64,000 bases of DNA from Wolfiporia cocos (GCA_029448655.1 JACCLO010000010.1:1054001-1118000); one strand, 5' to 3'. Shown: positions 34,326 through 48,271, numbered from the stretch's first letter. Notes: a model not told the origin generated them from the letters alone. Numbers and translations are program-made.

Positions 34326-36171
34326 GCAGGTTCTGCTATTATAGCCAAACCGAGCTGTTGTGACTTTAGCGCGTTGAAAGATGAGAAGTATGGATAAAGA
34401 GAGACACCAGATCCTTGCGAATGAGAAAGTCTCTTGGTCAATCTCTGAAAGCTATAGCGAACACGAACTTGAATAGGCTGCAACGAGCCCCTGCTGCACC
34501 TATAAGCAAATACCCGTGTGACGAGCATCATGGTAGTGTTGTTGTCATCATGGTATAGATTGGACCATGATATCACAGTAGATGCGCGCAATATAGAAGC
34601 CTACGCACGGCAGACGGATTCATACCGTCAACCAGGTCCCGAAGTACGCGCAAGAATTGCGCGAGTGTTTACACTCGAGGCGTCAAGCTGCGGCTACCAA
34701 TCAAGAAGATAGACTCTGGAGCGCTTGCTTAGAGCTAAGCGGAATTGGCACCGGTCACGTTCCGTTACGGGCGCCTGTAGACATGCGGAAGCGACGGAGT
34801 GCTTGACAATTGCATGCGAAACCAGTGTACGTAGTTGAGTAGAGCCCATTTGTGCAACACCCTCTTAAGTTCAGCCCATGCCTTCTGAATCACCTCTGAG
34901 CCTACTTCAAAGAGGGGCAATAGATAAATGCGACGAATAATTATGTAAGGAGCTGCAGGGCGTCGGGCGACTTGCTGTTCAAGGCACTCGATCGGCCAAT
35001 CACAATGTCATGTTCAGGTCACGCTCAGATCCCAACGCTCAGATCAAGCCCAACCCTGCCTCTACGCGCCTCACGGCCTCTTCGAGAATGTACAGACATC
35101 ACAAATACATCACGCAAAAGACTGTCTTCTACTCATCATACAGATAAAAGACAAAAATCCTGTACCAGTCACTCTGGTTGATACGCCCCCGGTGAAACGT
35201 GCAAGGCGTGTTCTTCAAGGCCTGGATAGCCAGACACTCAAGGCGGAACAAGCGTGTCTCGTGCAAGAACTGTAACGCAGCGTGAAAGAAGCAGCAGCGC
35301 GTGCATCCTAAAAGAGGGAACAACACCCAAGCGCTGGCCGAGCTGTTGGAATAAACTAGCAGGGGCATACCACTACTCCACGGTGGAGTAGTGGTATGCC
35401 CCTGCTGGTTTATTCCAACATGAGCAAGCTAAGCTAGAGTGCAACTCACGGCTACAAGACGTGCTAGCCTGTGCATCCGACCTTGTATTCACTACTCTCG
35501 CCAATCTCGTCTTCTCCCTGCAGAGCATCACTGATCAGAAGTTATCATTTTGTGCCTCTCTCATAATTGAATCCCACTGATTGTTTTCATTTTGCGCGTG
35601 CACGGAGGCTGGGCTGTCGCGTGCCTCATTTGTGGCTGTCAGCCATATCCGGCCCGGGTCCAGTGACTTATAATAGGTATTCGGAGTTTTAGAAGTTACT
35701 GTATTGCACTGTATTGTATTCAACGCTACCGTCTGGTAACGAGACTATACGACAGCCTAAATTCGTGTTAGAGAGTATGTGGTGCTGCTGATTCATGGGA
35801 CGTAGGCTACCTCGTGTAGAGAAGAGGACGTCGCAGAACTCGCGAGCACCGGAACACGCTTGGCTTGAGCAAAGGGACTTCGTAGCTCGTTGCAAACGCA
35901 TGAAGTAATGTACAGTCTCCGTGACTCGATCTCGATCACTACCTACGAGCGCCTAGCGCGATCGCAGGCGCTTGTCGCCATGCGCAGACTTCAACACCTC
36001 GCTCCTGTTACAGCTACTGAACACAGTAGTACTCGACCGTTCGATGCGATAGGCACGATCTTTGATTAAGCTGCGCGCGTAGACACAGTCCAGAGTCAGA
36101 GCACAATTCGGTTACGGTGAGTGAAATACTGTGCTCATATTGACTGCCTGACAGGAATACTTACTTTCAGG
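34326..36171. other. Long intergenic stretch, possible transposon relic
   Basis: There is no intact gene. Around 35,170-35,280 a plus-strand frame (VDTPPVKRARRVLQG, then TLKAEQACLVQEL) resembles the charged coiled segments near transposase N-termini of fungal DNA transposons. It is broken by stops and too short to name. Confidence 0.3.
35344..35420. repeat. Near-perfect 77 bp palindrome
   Basis: Arms 35,344-35,381 and 35,383-35,420 are reverse complements over 38 nt with one mismatch and a single central base. The left arm begins TGTTGGAATAAAC and the right arm ends GTTTATTCCAACA. The sequence can form a very stable hairpin or cruciform. Confidence 0.9.
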
Positions 36172-37770
36172 ATGAGCACCGAAAACTACGACATCCTCAT
36201 TTGCATCTTCGATCGCCTGCAAAATGATCGCAAAACACTGTTTCAATGCTCTTTAGTGAGCCGTGCCTTTTCGGATGCGGTGTCGCGGGTGCTGTACAGA
36301 GAGGTAACGTTTTCGCCACCATTCACACGCGCCTTGAACCTCCGCAGGAAAGACGAGTTCTCCGTAAGACGAATGTTGATACACGTCTTCATCTAAGACT
36401 GACGCAGCATAAAGGAGGGCATGTTGTATTCCGCGAGTCTGCCTCACCACGCACAACACGTCCTAAGGTTTGAGCTTAGCGGTAGCACAGTTTCTATATC
36501 TTCGATAGTCTGAGAAACTGATGGTTGTTACCTCACGACAGGCTATCCCTCTGCGAGACCCGCTCCATTGAATCCGCTGGCGAGCCATCTCAAGACGGTG
36601 ATAGGACTCTGGAGCAACCTTACCACCCTCGTTTTTGCACCAAAACAGTATCATGAGCAGCTTTTCATAGAGGCCCTCCCACTTCTGGCCAATTGCAAAT
36701 TCTTACGTGACCTCACCGTCAATGCCTCCTGCATGCAAGAGACTCAGGCTGCCTTACTGACGAGACTGGAGGGCCTAGAACGCGTGGTATTGCAAAATCC
36801 AACGCGCGCTATGCTTGACCTCCTACCCGAATGGCTAAGCAGGTTGTCTCTATCGCTGCGTGGCCTTCATCTACAAGTCAGTATAAGAACCGCTCCACTG
36901 CAGACAATTGATCAACTGCCTCGATTAACGCTGAATGCTGAATGATGATACCGATTTAGCAAAACTGTGGGTCCATTACTCCGGGTGTCCTCCGGTCATT
37001 TCTACCCCATCTCGGTCGTGTCAGTGCTTTCACGCTAGGGCTATCCTACTCTCTTGCGGACAGTGATGTCTTTGCCTTTCTAAACGAGCTGCAGAATCTG
37101 CATACTTTGGATATCCGCTATTACCTGGCACGTGGTCCGAGCACCATCAGCGCTCCTATTCGACTAACTTTCGATGGTAGCAATTACGACCCCCCACAAC
37201 AGTCCCTCGTCTGACCCAGCTGCGCTCTTTGACAGTCCGATATACGTCCGTCAGTACCGTGGATCACGCTGGATATCTGTGCAAGTGGATTCGGCGTGCT
37301 GTGGCGTATGCTCCGCTATCAAAACTGCACCTCGCCTGCGAGGAAGAGAACAGGGGCGCAGCCGTGCGCTTCGATGGCCTTCTCGCACATCTGTCACAGA
37401 AGCACGCCACAAGACTGCGCGAACTGAGAATGGACACGACATTTGTTGGGAAAGACGCGCTGCGCGAGCTGTGCATGTCATGCGTAAAGCTGCAGGAGAT
37501 CGCAATCGCCGTTTCAGCAAATGTCTTGGTTCGTCTACATTGCCATTGTTCTGTAAAATGTCCAGATGATGCACTGAACTGTGTCTTGTTACGATAGGCC
37601 GAGCTTCCCGAGATCTTTGAACCGCTGGATGATCTCCTCACCGCTCGCATCGAGACGCGGAATGCAAAGCGAGGTAGAATCTCGCTGGATGTTCAGGGAG
37701 TATCAGACTTCCTGCATAGAGGCCCTCCACACCTCCGACGCCTTGCTATCAACGGCGTATACTGGGAGGT
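36172..37770 (+). CDS. F-box protein
   Basis: Exon 1 (36,172-36,363) encodes an F-box-like start (YDILICIFDRL, LFQCSLVSRAFSDAV, RVLYREVTF). Exons 2 (36,415-36,481) and 3 (36,542-36,876) join in frame and give LRFELS and a leucine-rich-repeat-like part (LWSNLTTLVFAPKQ, LPLLANCKFLRDLTV, LEGLERVVLQNP). Further exons at about 36,960-37,190, 37,220-37,530 and 37,600-37,770 continue the style (FLNELQNLHTLDIRYYL, KLHLACEEE, RHLRRLAINGVYWE-type end). Such proteins normally pair with Skp1 in SCF ubiquitin ligases, and the target is unknown. The 3' end was not resolved and may lie as far as about 38,080. Confidence 0.65.
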
Positions 37771-38338
37771 ATGTTTTCTTTTGAGGCTCCATGTGTCATC
37801 TATGACAAACTCGAGGCCAGCGGGTTTCGAATGCAGACCAGCAAACCAGCTTTGTTGTGGGCAAATCGGACGTGTAGACGGACTCGTTGTGGGAGCGAAT
37901 GCCCATTCGACATATAACGAACACTGCAATGATACCCGGCTGTTGTTCATCGGACATCAGTGCAATAGCGTTCTGGATATTTGCGTGCGGTACCGCTTCC
38001 ACTTCAGGTAACCTAGCCCGGAACAACTGCTTCTCGCAGCGCCGTGACTGTTCAGACGGGTTTACGACATCTTGAAGGGGCGGACGATCGGACAGGCCTT
38101 CGCACGCGAAGTGTGTTTATACGGTGACAGGTACTGCCATTCGCTTATTTCCACTTATCATACATCTCGTTCCTGCTTCAAACCAAACGTCTGGATTGGA
38201 GGGATTACGGCTGCTCTGCACCTGAGGGAGCCGTTTCCGGGTCCTGCAGCTTCTTTGCCTGATTTGCCAGCCGCACCCTGCAACAGCATCACTGTCATCA
38301 ACGTGCCAGAACACTGGTACTTCATACGAGTTGATATC
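37771..38338. other. 3' part of F-box gene or intergenic
   Basis: Terminal exons of the F-box gene may lie here, but no splice combination gave a convincing ending. No separate gene was seen. Confidence 0.35.
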
Positions 38339-38762
38339 CTACCGATTCCGTGCCACCAGTACGCGCATAATACGCTCTCTCTCGGCATCAGTCATGTTTT
38401 GCCAATTAGCAATTCTTGACAGCGTCTGATTAGCCGACGTTACAACGTCAGCACTCCTTCTGTGTCGATGTCACATCTGGAAGTCCACTTACGCCGTCGC
38501 TGTTGACGACCATCGGTCCCAATGCATCGAGTTGTACTGCCTTTTGTGATCCTATATCAAGTTTAGCGGTGTTCGTGCCATCGTCTGAGCTGGGAGCTGG
38601 GAGCAGATGTGGCGTGCGTTCATCAGCCATATCTGCTGTGAATGGACGGGACAAGGTTACGAGGTCAATCCAAGCTGGATCAATTGTGCTTGCGCATGCA
38701 GGCTTTATAACTGCGGTATAAGGATACTTGAAACTTCCAGCAAATGTCGACGCCGTTGTCAC
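38339..38762 (-). CDS. Short conserved basidiomycete protein, unknown function
   Basis: Two exons (38,493-38,762 and 38,339-38,425, intron 67 nt) give 118 residues. The N-terminal 75 residues look like a flexible leader. The C-terminal part reads MVVNSDGTLSRIANW, then QNMTDAERERIMRVLVARN. A similar short ending (VNxDGTLSRIxNW ... RVLxxRN) is, as I recall, common in small Agaricomycete proteins, but no function is known to me. The motif becomes continuous only with the splice chosen here (acceptor at 38,426-38,428), which supports the model. Confidence 0.7.
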
Positions 38763-39737
38763 GTGATCCTCACGGGGGCTGAGTGACTTTGCTGTTCTCG
38801 CCCTTGGGCCTGTTTTGCATTTGATGCGCTCTACATTTAATCGAAATTTACACTATAGTAGCGTGCCTCGACAAGCCCTGTTTTTGTTGACTGCGGCGGT
38901 ATTTAACTTTTTCTCTCTTTCTCTCGGTCACAGTCACGTGAACTCACTCGCGCCAACTTAACATCCTCACTTCGAAAAGCTCAAGATCCTCGCAATGTTG
39001 GAAAGCACGTTCAGCTCCACTGCGATACCTATCCCTTATCGGATGGCTCGGGGTACACATACGGACGATTTTTGATGTACCTATATCACGTGACTTACTA
39101 CGGGCATCGGATTCATTGCGGCTGTGGACAAACGGACAAACGCAAACGCGCTCGTCGATGTAATTGCTCTGACACGCAGGCTCCATCGCATTCTGAGAGT
39201 CCGTAGCCCTCCTCCCTGCTGCTATATACTTAAAGTCTTCCGACCGCCGAAGGCTACTGTTTTATGATATTACCTCCGCTCTACACCTTCCGTCTACGAC
39301 ATGACGCGGCCTGCCATTTTCGCGTTTCACCTACTTATCGTGCCTCGCACGACAGTGAGCCTGCTGCGGCGATATACAAATGTTCATTAAAGGTTAAGGT
39401 GACGTGAACGTTGTCCATCGCAGACCTCTTGCAGATAGCTGATTGTCGACTTTCACGACTTCAGCCTCACATTGAACATGTATTGCAACCAGCATGATGA
39501 GCAGCAACGAAGTTATAGCGAAGGTGATTATACATGAATCCATGGGGTAATAGAATCAAATTCCTATCATGCATTAATCGGGAAAGACGTGTTAGTGAGG
39601 GTATCACGCAAAGTTCTCGCTGAGACCATGCATAACTCGATCTAAACAACTATGTGCGCGCTCATATCCGCGATTATGTGGGATATCTTTGGCGAGCGAG
39701 GAGTTATACTGCATACGAACTCCGCCGGATGGCTATT
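38763..39737. other. Intergenic, no supported gene
   Basis: Short ORFs only. The region separates the 5' end of the short conserved gene from the 3' end of the P450 gene. Confidence 0.5.
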
Positions 39738-41872
39738 TCACAGGTTAAACATACAGCAAGGGCTACAGTTGTTGAAAACTCGCCTGACGAAACCAGGATT
39801 AAACAACACTGGTGGTGTAATCTCTCTGCCTTCGAGATCCCGAGCTTTGCGGACGTTGAGACAGGCCACAATATTTGCAACCACCAACCATATGGTGGTA
39901 TCGGCAAATTGCTGACCAGGACATACTCTGGAAGGTTTTCAGACACCAGCTCACGATTCAGTGGGTAACTACATACCTTCTCCCGAATCCAAATACCATG
40001 TTTCGTGGATCAGAAAACTCTGCTTTCTGACGATCCATATTTAGGAATCGCTCGGGGTAGAAATGCTGTGGGTCCTCGTAACAGTCTGGGTTTTGCGTCA
40101 TCGCCCTATGACCGTGTATCAGCCGCCAAATCACCCCGCGAGGGAATTGTATGAACCATATGTTTGGAATAACCATAGATCCTCCGGGGATGTCGTATCC
40201 CCGGTACCCGTCGTCTATTGCGACCTCATGTGGAAGGCCTTCGATCAGAGCCATGGAGATAGTACTTCAGCGAGGGCTTAGTGAGGGCGCTAAGCATGAA
40301 CTCACCGAGTGGTACCGGACAGTTCCATCTATAGTGAGCCCTCAGTTCAAGCCCACTCAGTCACTAGTTGGTCCGTACCGTAGAATCTCTCTGATGACAC
40401 AGTCCAGGTATGGCAACGAGTCGCGATCTTCAAGATCAGGCAATCGCTGATCGCCTACGACGCGATCCATCTCATCCTGAGCTTTCGCATATACTTCGGG
40501 ATGCAAGACCATTGCGAGAAAGAATGTGAGCAAAACTGCGTTCGTCTTTTGCATGTAAGTCATCAAAAGCTGGTCTGGAAGTTGGCTAAGTTTCTCACCG
40601 TGTCAGTTGCAGCTAGACATCACAAAGTAATGTTGAGCAATATTTCTTTATCATTCAGAACGACATACCTCCAAACAATACGCCAGCGGCACCTTTGATA
40701 TCATCCTCATCTTGTGCCGTCAGCTTCCGTTCTCTGAGAACTTCCTCCAGCAATGATGCAGTAAAAGATGATGAAGCTGTTCCAGCTAACTGTGGATGTC
40801 TGTGAGCTCCGTACTTTTACGCACGTGCGAAATGTGCTCTCACCATTGCTTCCTTCACCATGTGAAAGGGGCTGTCCAACATCGCGCGCACTACGGGTCG
40901 GACTTCTAGGGCCCTCTTTTTGAACCCTGCACCCGGAAGCCATGTTGGCATATGCCTCACTATATCGGAAATAACAAAGCCGTTCCGGAACAATAGCAGA
41001 GCACAGAACTCACAGAAGGGGAAAAAATCCACCAACATTGATCCCGCACCACCAGACTCCACGGTCTCTTTTGCAGCGCGCACAGCCATGTGAATGAACT
41101 TATCGTCGAGAGATGTCACTCTATGACCGTATGTGATCTGCATGATAGCTGCGGCAGTAAATCTGACCAGACCTGATTAATCGGGGACGCGGCAAATAGA
41201 AGAGAACCGACCTTTCGATGTGGGAGCTAAAACGCTCGGGTGTCTCGATCAGTCCGTCGATTAAGAGGTAGGTTTCTCTTCTTTGTACTGGGCGGTAGCT
41301 CTGGACTGCATCTTTGTCTTCGAACGCATTTGAGATCCAACGACGGTGTTTGCGAAAGCGCTTGCCATAAGACATGTGTGTGATAACACAATCCCATCCC
41401 ATCCTGGAAACAGGTCAGGGATGATAAGTGCCTGACGCTCACATCCACTTACAGATCGGATAGCAAGATGAACCGTGGTCTATTAGAGTACTTTGAACTC
41501 TTCTTCTCAAGGAGATCCTGTGCTGCTTGCAGCGAATTGATGATTAGAGCGGGCGTATGGAACAGCCGCGCAAAGACAATATCCCCTTGTAGCGCGGATC
41601 AACTCTGGTGCCCGAACAAATAGACGGCGCCAGCGCGTACCATATTTCGCACCCCAGCTAGCAAACGTCCTCTCCTGATTCCTTGCAGTCAGTTGATGAA
41701 TATTACCGAGGAACGGGACAGGTGTGGGCCCCGGAGGCAGTCTTAGGCATGTATCATTGGAGGCCCAACGCGAGTACACAGATCCACAGATTACGCAAAC
41801 AAAAATCAGAGCGCAGAGCAATACAGGAACATCAGCAGAGGTTGCCATCACAAGGTCTTGGGAAGGGCCCAT
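39738..41872 (-). CDS. Cytochrome P450 monooxygenase
   Basis: A heme-thiolate oxidase, probably ER-anchored, with about a dozen exons. The N-terminus has a membrane helix ([19 protein letters not shown]) and the proline hinge [13 protein letters not shown]. Further landmarks are [33 protein letters not shown] and the ExxR helix (VIREILR). Splicing then gives [21 protein letters not shown] and the heme loop [17 protein letters not shown], whose Cys lies on the far side of a short intron. The stop is at 39,738. The start was set at 41,872; a second in-frame ATG at 41,848 is possible. The gene appears intact. It resembles the large CYP families (for example CYP5144/CYP512-like) of wood-decay fungi, and the substrate cannot be inferred. 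Confidence 0.85.
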
Positions 41873-44800
41873 GATGTCGATTCGAAGATGCTCTCGTAGC
41901 CGGTACATGATCTCTTGCAGGAGAGGTCGTGGGGGATTGTCGAGAACGATATTGGAAGCGCTTGTACCATGGCAGTATTTGAACTTCCGTCGTTATGTTG
42001 AAGAAGCGTAGAAGCCTCGGCCAAAACGCGCGGAGCCACATGTGCTTCCCCGGAACCAATCTGAGAGTGTAGTCTGAGATACGCGATCACGGGTACCTAC
42101 TAGGTCATAATCGGGCTGCCAGCTCGTCTGATTGAGGCCCGATTGCCTGCAAAATCGCGATATGTCAAACACCCGATTTTGCCGCGTACACATTGCTTTA
42201 GAAGCATACTTGGAACACATTCACAAACGCCGGGGTTGATGCGCTCGGACGCCCTTCGTTCTCCCAGATGACACCAAATCAAAGGCAACGGCTACCCGCA
42301 CAAGACGATATGGGCATGTGCGATGCGATCTATATCGAGATTGTGCACGCGATAAACCAATAATTCTCAGTGTTGGGACTGAGGGGATAATGAAACGGAT
42401 AGACCCTGAGTGAGTATTGCGACCGCAGAAACAGGAACAGCGCGGTTGCCTAGACGCGCGCTTGACAAGACATTGCCAAATTTTACCCGGAGTTTGAGCG
42501 TTTTCCTATTCAATGGAGCGACACTCCATGACACTCCAGAGGCCGAAAATACCAATAACAACGAGGAGCCCAGGGGCCCGATGATCTCGGTCAGGCTATC
42601 GCATGGACCTGGCAGCTACGAGAGTCAATTTATGATGAAGGTTGTGAGCATGTCAACAGCTCGGGAGCGGGATGCCGAATGATATATGCGCCACTTGACA
42701 TCTTGTCAAACAAGCTGCATCAGTATAGTTAGATTTGCTATGTTCCCAAAGATGAGTCAAAATCCTTGTGCAAACACCAAGCAGTAAGGCTTCGAACAAA
42801 AAGCTGCAGGAAGGTTGACCGGCCGAATCGTTTCCCGTGGTGAACGCGACCAAACTCCGCGGCGGACTTCGCAGTCCTTCGAGCAGCATTAGGCAATCGT
42901 ACTTCGCGTCTATCTGGGCCTCGATTCGCGATTCGCGGGCGTATGTCCATAACGACGGAACGCTTACAGTCTCACCCGCTATACAAACGCGGCGAACTTG
43001 AATTGCATATACGCCCGCGCAATGTGGTGTATTAGAGCGGCATCACTAGTTCGTGAAAGCCGCCGTCAGCACTGTGGCATCCACACTAGTCTCCATTGTC
43101 TGGCGTCGCTTGCATGGTACCACTCGGTTTCACATCTGTTCAGGTCATGATTTCCTGCAAAGTAGCAGAGGCAAAACAATGTCAGTATTACGCCCGGGGA
43201 GATGGTCGGGAATCATAAAGCTGTACTGCTGTAAAACGTCACTCAAAGCCATCGGAGCCGCCACAGACTAAGAGCTTGCACTCAAGAAATGCAGCGCACC
43301 GCGACGCCTACGTCTTGATGTCACTTGTGTTACCTGAATCAGTTCGCCACTTTCTCTCGCATCAAGCAGCGTGTTCGTCGGACTCGTCTTTTGGCCCCAT
43401 TCTTCTTCCCCATGCGGTGGATCGCTTTCCAGGCAACGGGCATCCCCTCTCGATGCAGACGCAGCGAGCAGGCACACGCCCATTGCGGCTGAATTGCCGA
43501 CTAAAGATAGCGGATCGCCACTCTCTCATGCTGACCAAAGTTCCGCTTATCGTCGGAGTGGGAGCCACCCTCTTTTACCGCTGTCGATGCTGCACTCCGT
43601 AATACAGTATACAGGTAATGTTCATGGACCATTATTAGCTCTGACCGTACACGCCGCTTGGTCAGGACATAATCCCGCTGGGACCTGGTTTCACAGTCCT
43701 TCCCTGCTCAATTGACAAGTAATGAGAGATATGTTCCCCCCTCGCGCCTGCTGGTCGTCCTAATGCTTGAGGTATCCTAGAGGCCCCGTGTTCCGGCCGA
43801 CTTTGCAAATCGTTGCCTGATTCGCCACATCCAACTTCACAGGGACTCGCAGCCACTTCGTCTTGGCTCCACTGTGCATTGAAACAATCCGTCTTGCATC
43901 CCCACGTCAAGCGCAACTCTGCCCATCTCCGTCATCTAAACTAGTTGCGGGAATGCGACACACAAAAAGACTTCGCCACTTCGATTCTCACCGAGCATTA
44001 GTCTTCACGGGGACTTTCGTAAAGTCACCTTGATACGCATTATTGCGACGGCCCCAGATGCATGACGGGCGACACTCGGGCTCAGCTGCATTGATGTGCC
44101 CAAAGCCCACAACGTTCTCTGATCACGGATTCCGTCATGTTTCCTGAGGCGTATTAGCGCTGAGCGCTCCGACGCCCGCTCGGGTCTTCCAGCCGTTCTG
44201 GCCAGTAAAACCCTGAACGGACACAGCCGTATCTGGTACTATCTACGTTGCAGGGCTGTTCAGTGACGTATTTCTTGCAGCCACGCAGACTCTATGGTAT
44301 GAGTTGAAGCCAGACTCAGAACTCGTATCACAGTCACGACGAACAGTCTAAGATGCACGTCGCGAATGCTACGTGGCTCGCGCGAGACGGCTGGCTCGAG
44401 AAGTCTCATCCTCGCTTGCGCAGGTAAGTGGATTACCGTGACGATGATCCTCGTGAGTGAAAGTGGCGGATGTGAACTCGCTTATTGTGATCGTTAATCT
44501 TCGCGGCTTCTAGCTTCGGAACAGGCTACTACTTCGAGGTCTACGGGTCATGAAATGATCATCGGCTACAGTCAATGTGCAGCCCAACCTGTATGTCGTG
44601 CCGCACAATTGACCTGCGTATTGTTTCGTTACAACTGTGTCATCGAAGCAATGTTGCAACGAGCAGCATAGCTGTGAGCGGAAATGAGGAGGGTGATTAG
44701 GGTCCTCGTGGTTCCCGGGGGAAAGACAATTAGGGCGCCTAATTGGCTATCAGCGGATGCGGTGCGCTCACACTTCAATTGTCTTGACGAGCTGCCACAT

Positions 44801-44987
44801 CATGGCCGCACTGGCGATGCTTTTTGTTTTGCACTGGCTTTTTGTGTTCGGCCGTTCTTCGCCAATCCTCAAAAGCTCCTGTGTACACCGCAATGGTATC
44901 CATCGCCAACTCCTGGTGTCTATCCCTCTCCTCGTCGGTTGAAAACCCGCGCACATCGTCCGCACCGATTCCCTGAATTTCATCAGC
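41873..44987. other. Long intergenic region, nothing recognised
   Basis: About 3.1 kb with only short ORFs on both strands. No repeats, transposon ends or protein motifs were recognised. Confidence 0.5.
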
Positions 44988-45661
44988 ATGGTCTCACGAT
45001 CGCTCGCATCATCTATCCATAACACCGCTCCTGCAAGTCGCCACGCGCATCATGCCCCACCGCCCAATCCCCAGCGCGGGCGTGCCGATCTCGACCGGGC
45101 ATCGTTGTCGTCCGCAACCGCAACCCTCTGCGAGGAGCCAGTGAAGGTCGTCCCCGTCGCCGTCCCCTCATCCACACCCGACCAGCTTGCCCTTGCGGCG
45201 CATCAGGCAGCACTTATTAACCAATTCTTCGGGGGCGGGCGTTACGAGGAGCACCGTCTGGCGTTGGACGTGCAGCCATCCCACGAGGCGCGGGCTCAGA
45301 AAAAGGCAAAGCGTCACGCCGACGGCAAGCCGCGCAGTTGGTCTAAACGCCTGTTCACCCTTGGATGGGGTAAGTTGCCTTTTCACGCCCCCTGTTGGAC
45401 GAGTCGTTTATGTTGTAGTTCGCCACAGTGTTCCCACCACTATGGGTGATCGGGATGGCCATCCCCCTTCTGACAGCGAAGAAAGCGACGTCTCCGAGGG
45501 ATTTGGAGGATCCGACGCTGGCTCAAGACGAGCATACGCACAGCGACCAAGCCATTCATCAGACGGAAGTAGTGTGGGCGAAGCGTTGCGCATGGGCGCT
45601 GGCTGTCCTGACTATCGTGATTATCGCGCTGGTGGTGGCCTTGGTGTTGACGGCGCACTGA
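44988..45661 (+). CDS. Small C-terminally anchored membrane protein, unknown
   Basis: Two exons (44,988-45,369 and 45,429-45,661, intron 59 nt) give 204 residues. The N-terminal half is polar (Pro, Ser, Arg) with LALAAHQAALINQFFGGG. It then reads SWSKRLFTLGW spliced to VFPPLWVIGMAIPLL. The C-terminus ends with one strong membrane helix (CAWALAVLTIVIIALVVALV) two or three residues before the stop. The layout suggests a tail-anchored or single-pass protein. Its family and function are unknown. Confidence 0.65.
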
Positions 45662-48271
45662 GAGCGAGACGGAAAAACGCTCTATGAGTGTACTACAATC
45701 GCCGCGCTATCTTCATAGATGTTCCACGACCTGGCTTTTTGTACGTGTTTCTCGTCTGCTTACTTTCTTCCTTATGCTGACTAGGCTACGATTGTAGATG
45801 ACATGACGACCTAATTGTATTATGCTATGATTTATACCGCATGCCTGGCCATATTTACCGCATGCCCACTTGCTACCAGTGTAATCTTCGTTCGGCAACA
45901 CACCTTTTTGATCGTACAACTCCAGCGCTTGAATGTGTGACACGTAGTTATGACAATCCCAACATAATGAATGTATCCGCTTGGAATTCGCTCTTGCTCC
46001 TCTGCTTGGCTCTAGTGATATTCTTGTAATAGTATTAGACGAAGCCTTGATGATTAGGCGCCTTTAGCGCGTCTCAAGGTGCCTCGTTCGCCACTAATCG
46101 AGGCGCTTCGACGCGGCAGTCTGACCTCTCCGGACATTCAACACGCATTTGGAGTCCGCATGTCCGATGAGGCTCGACGTCAAGGGTATCCAGCCTCATT
46201 GCTTTCTCAATGTTCGGCTTCTCAGCATGATGGCCAGTTGGATACAACGAAGGGCATTGGGCGCCGCATCTTGAGCATCATCCTGCGACCGCAGCTGCAT
46301 GAGATGATATCCAGCTCGTAGGTAAGCAACCCAGCACTGTCCATGCTCATATCAGACTCTATGATCCATGTGTCTGATTCTTACGTCTGTATGTGGCCGC
46401 GCAAGATGACAGCTGCGCCTTCTAGTTGGTTTCAAGGTCAGGAGAAAGCAACGAGGATTCGGTGAGGTGGGAGCGATCATGATACGATGTAATCCCCGGG
46501 CCCAATGAGCCATCGCACATTCACCCCACGCTTCTCATGATCAGTCCACTTTGCTGTACTGAGATGCCAAATGCTGTGCTGCTTCTAGCAGCTGAGAACG
46601 ATCGCAGTGTGTGGTTTGGCGCAATGAAGAGATATCGGCCGTCGGACGGAGCGAATCTACGGTGGCGCGCAGCGGTGATATGTCAATATGTTGCCAAAGG
46701 CCGCGTTGTTTGTCATACTATTTCAGCAAGATATAATGCCGAGTTCCTCATGAGCTAGTACTACCTCAGTACCTCTTCTCTCGGGTTCGTACCTCGATTC
46801 ATCTTATATCACTATCAACACTCTATATCCTCTTCGCTATCTCCGGAATGTGCGAGCACGAGTAGTATGTTGTTGTGTCCGGAACCTTGCATAATTCTGA
46901 TCGAGGTTGCAATTATTGCTTCACAGCATAGGTGACTACTATCGTGGCTGTCAGGTAAATATTCCGTACAGATGTGTGATCTTAAGCTTCTGACAACCTC
47001 CGAATCGAATTCAATCGCTGCTGATAGCATTTTCATGGTCGATACTACTCTGGAGAGCGGGTCGACTGTGGTTCCCCGGACTGCAAGACTAGCCGGTCCC
47101 ATAAACATCCCAAAGGCACTAATTGCGGTTGTACAGCAGTCTGTGCTCCACTAAGGCAGCTTATGTTCGCTGTTGACTAGTATCAATCTCTCAGGTCGCA
47201 ACTGATCGTCAGCGAGTGCAGAACATGTTCTACACCCACCATCCTGACTGCGAGTCATGAGGCCTGAGGTGAGAGAACATTGGTGTTACACACTGTCTGA
47301 CGAATCAAATTATCACGCAGTGGTTGTCGCGGCGGCGATCAATTGCTACCGCTAACATTGTAGGACATGGGAGTCCTTGCTGTTCAGCTTTGTACTGTAT
47401 AGCACAAATATAGATCGCTACACCATTCCTTATGGATATAAACTTTTTTGCTTGTAGTGTATGATACATTCAGTGCATGATGCAATGAAATCGACGCAGA
47501 AATATGCAGCAGTATTATGACCACTGGGACAATTTCTGGGCCTTATGCACATCCCTGCTGGCCCATGTTGTACGCTATCATAGTAATGTGGGTGTTCCGC
47601 GCTGATAGTCAGACGTCACTGACGCTGCATTGTTTTCAGATCACTCCATAAAATGCTGTGTAAACGGGAATGCAGACATGCGCTCGAGCGTTGTATTAAG
47701 CGCCAACCCGCTCGTAGCTCGGGATGTCGCCGCACAGCATGGGGAATTACCCTTCGGATCTCGTTCGCAGTGACCTCCACACCATGGCTATGGTGGTTAG
47801 TGCAATCTATGCAATAGTAACAGGTCAGGCAGCAGGGACATGCACTCGTCTGCATTGATATACTCGTGAGCCACATGTCAACCTGAAACAATTTTTCTGA
47901 CAGCGCTTTGCGCTGCTACACCATAACAGTGAAGACAGCGCCTCGCGATGCTTTGTCAGGATTGCAATCACCATTTAGCAGCATCGCATATGGCCTCTAG
48001 CCCGGTGGAGAACATAGTGGCTAGTATTACTCCAAGCGCGTAGCATTCTGTCGAAGGATGCCATTGCAGTCATCGCTGCTGATGAGTCTGGTGAAAGAAA
48101 TACTGGCAGGTGATCGGGCAAAAAATCAAATCAAATCACTAAAACAGGTCTATGGAAAGGCGTCTCATACTTCCTGCTGCCTTAAAGCATGACGGTCACA
48201 ACCTCTCCAATAACCCAAATATCCGTCGGGCAGCACGAAGCCATCTCGCAAGACATACCTTCAGAAACACA
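45662..48271. other. Long intergenic region, nothing recognised
   Basis: Only short ORFs (for example 46,079-46,321 plus and 46,815-47,108 minus), with no motif or splice-compatible series. Confidence 0.5.

Noticed and set aside
35170..35280. A DNA transposase gene
   Set aside because: Only one short charged segment looks transposase-like and stops interrupt it; there are no catalytic motifs or terminal repeats.
39950..40000. P450 heme loop seeming to end at [11 protein letters not shown] without its cysteine
   Set aside because: A GTATGT donor follows FGFGRR, and the next exon supplies [10 protein letters not shown], so the cysteine is present after splicing.
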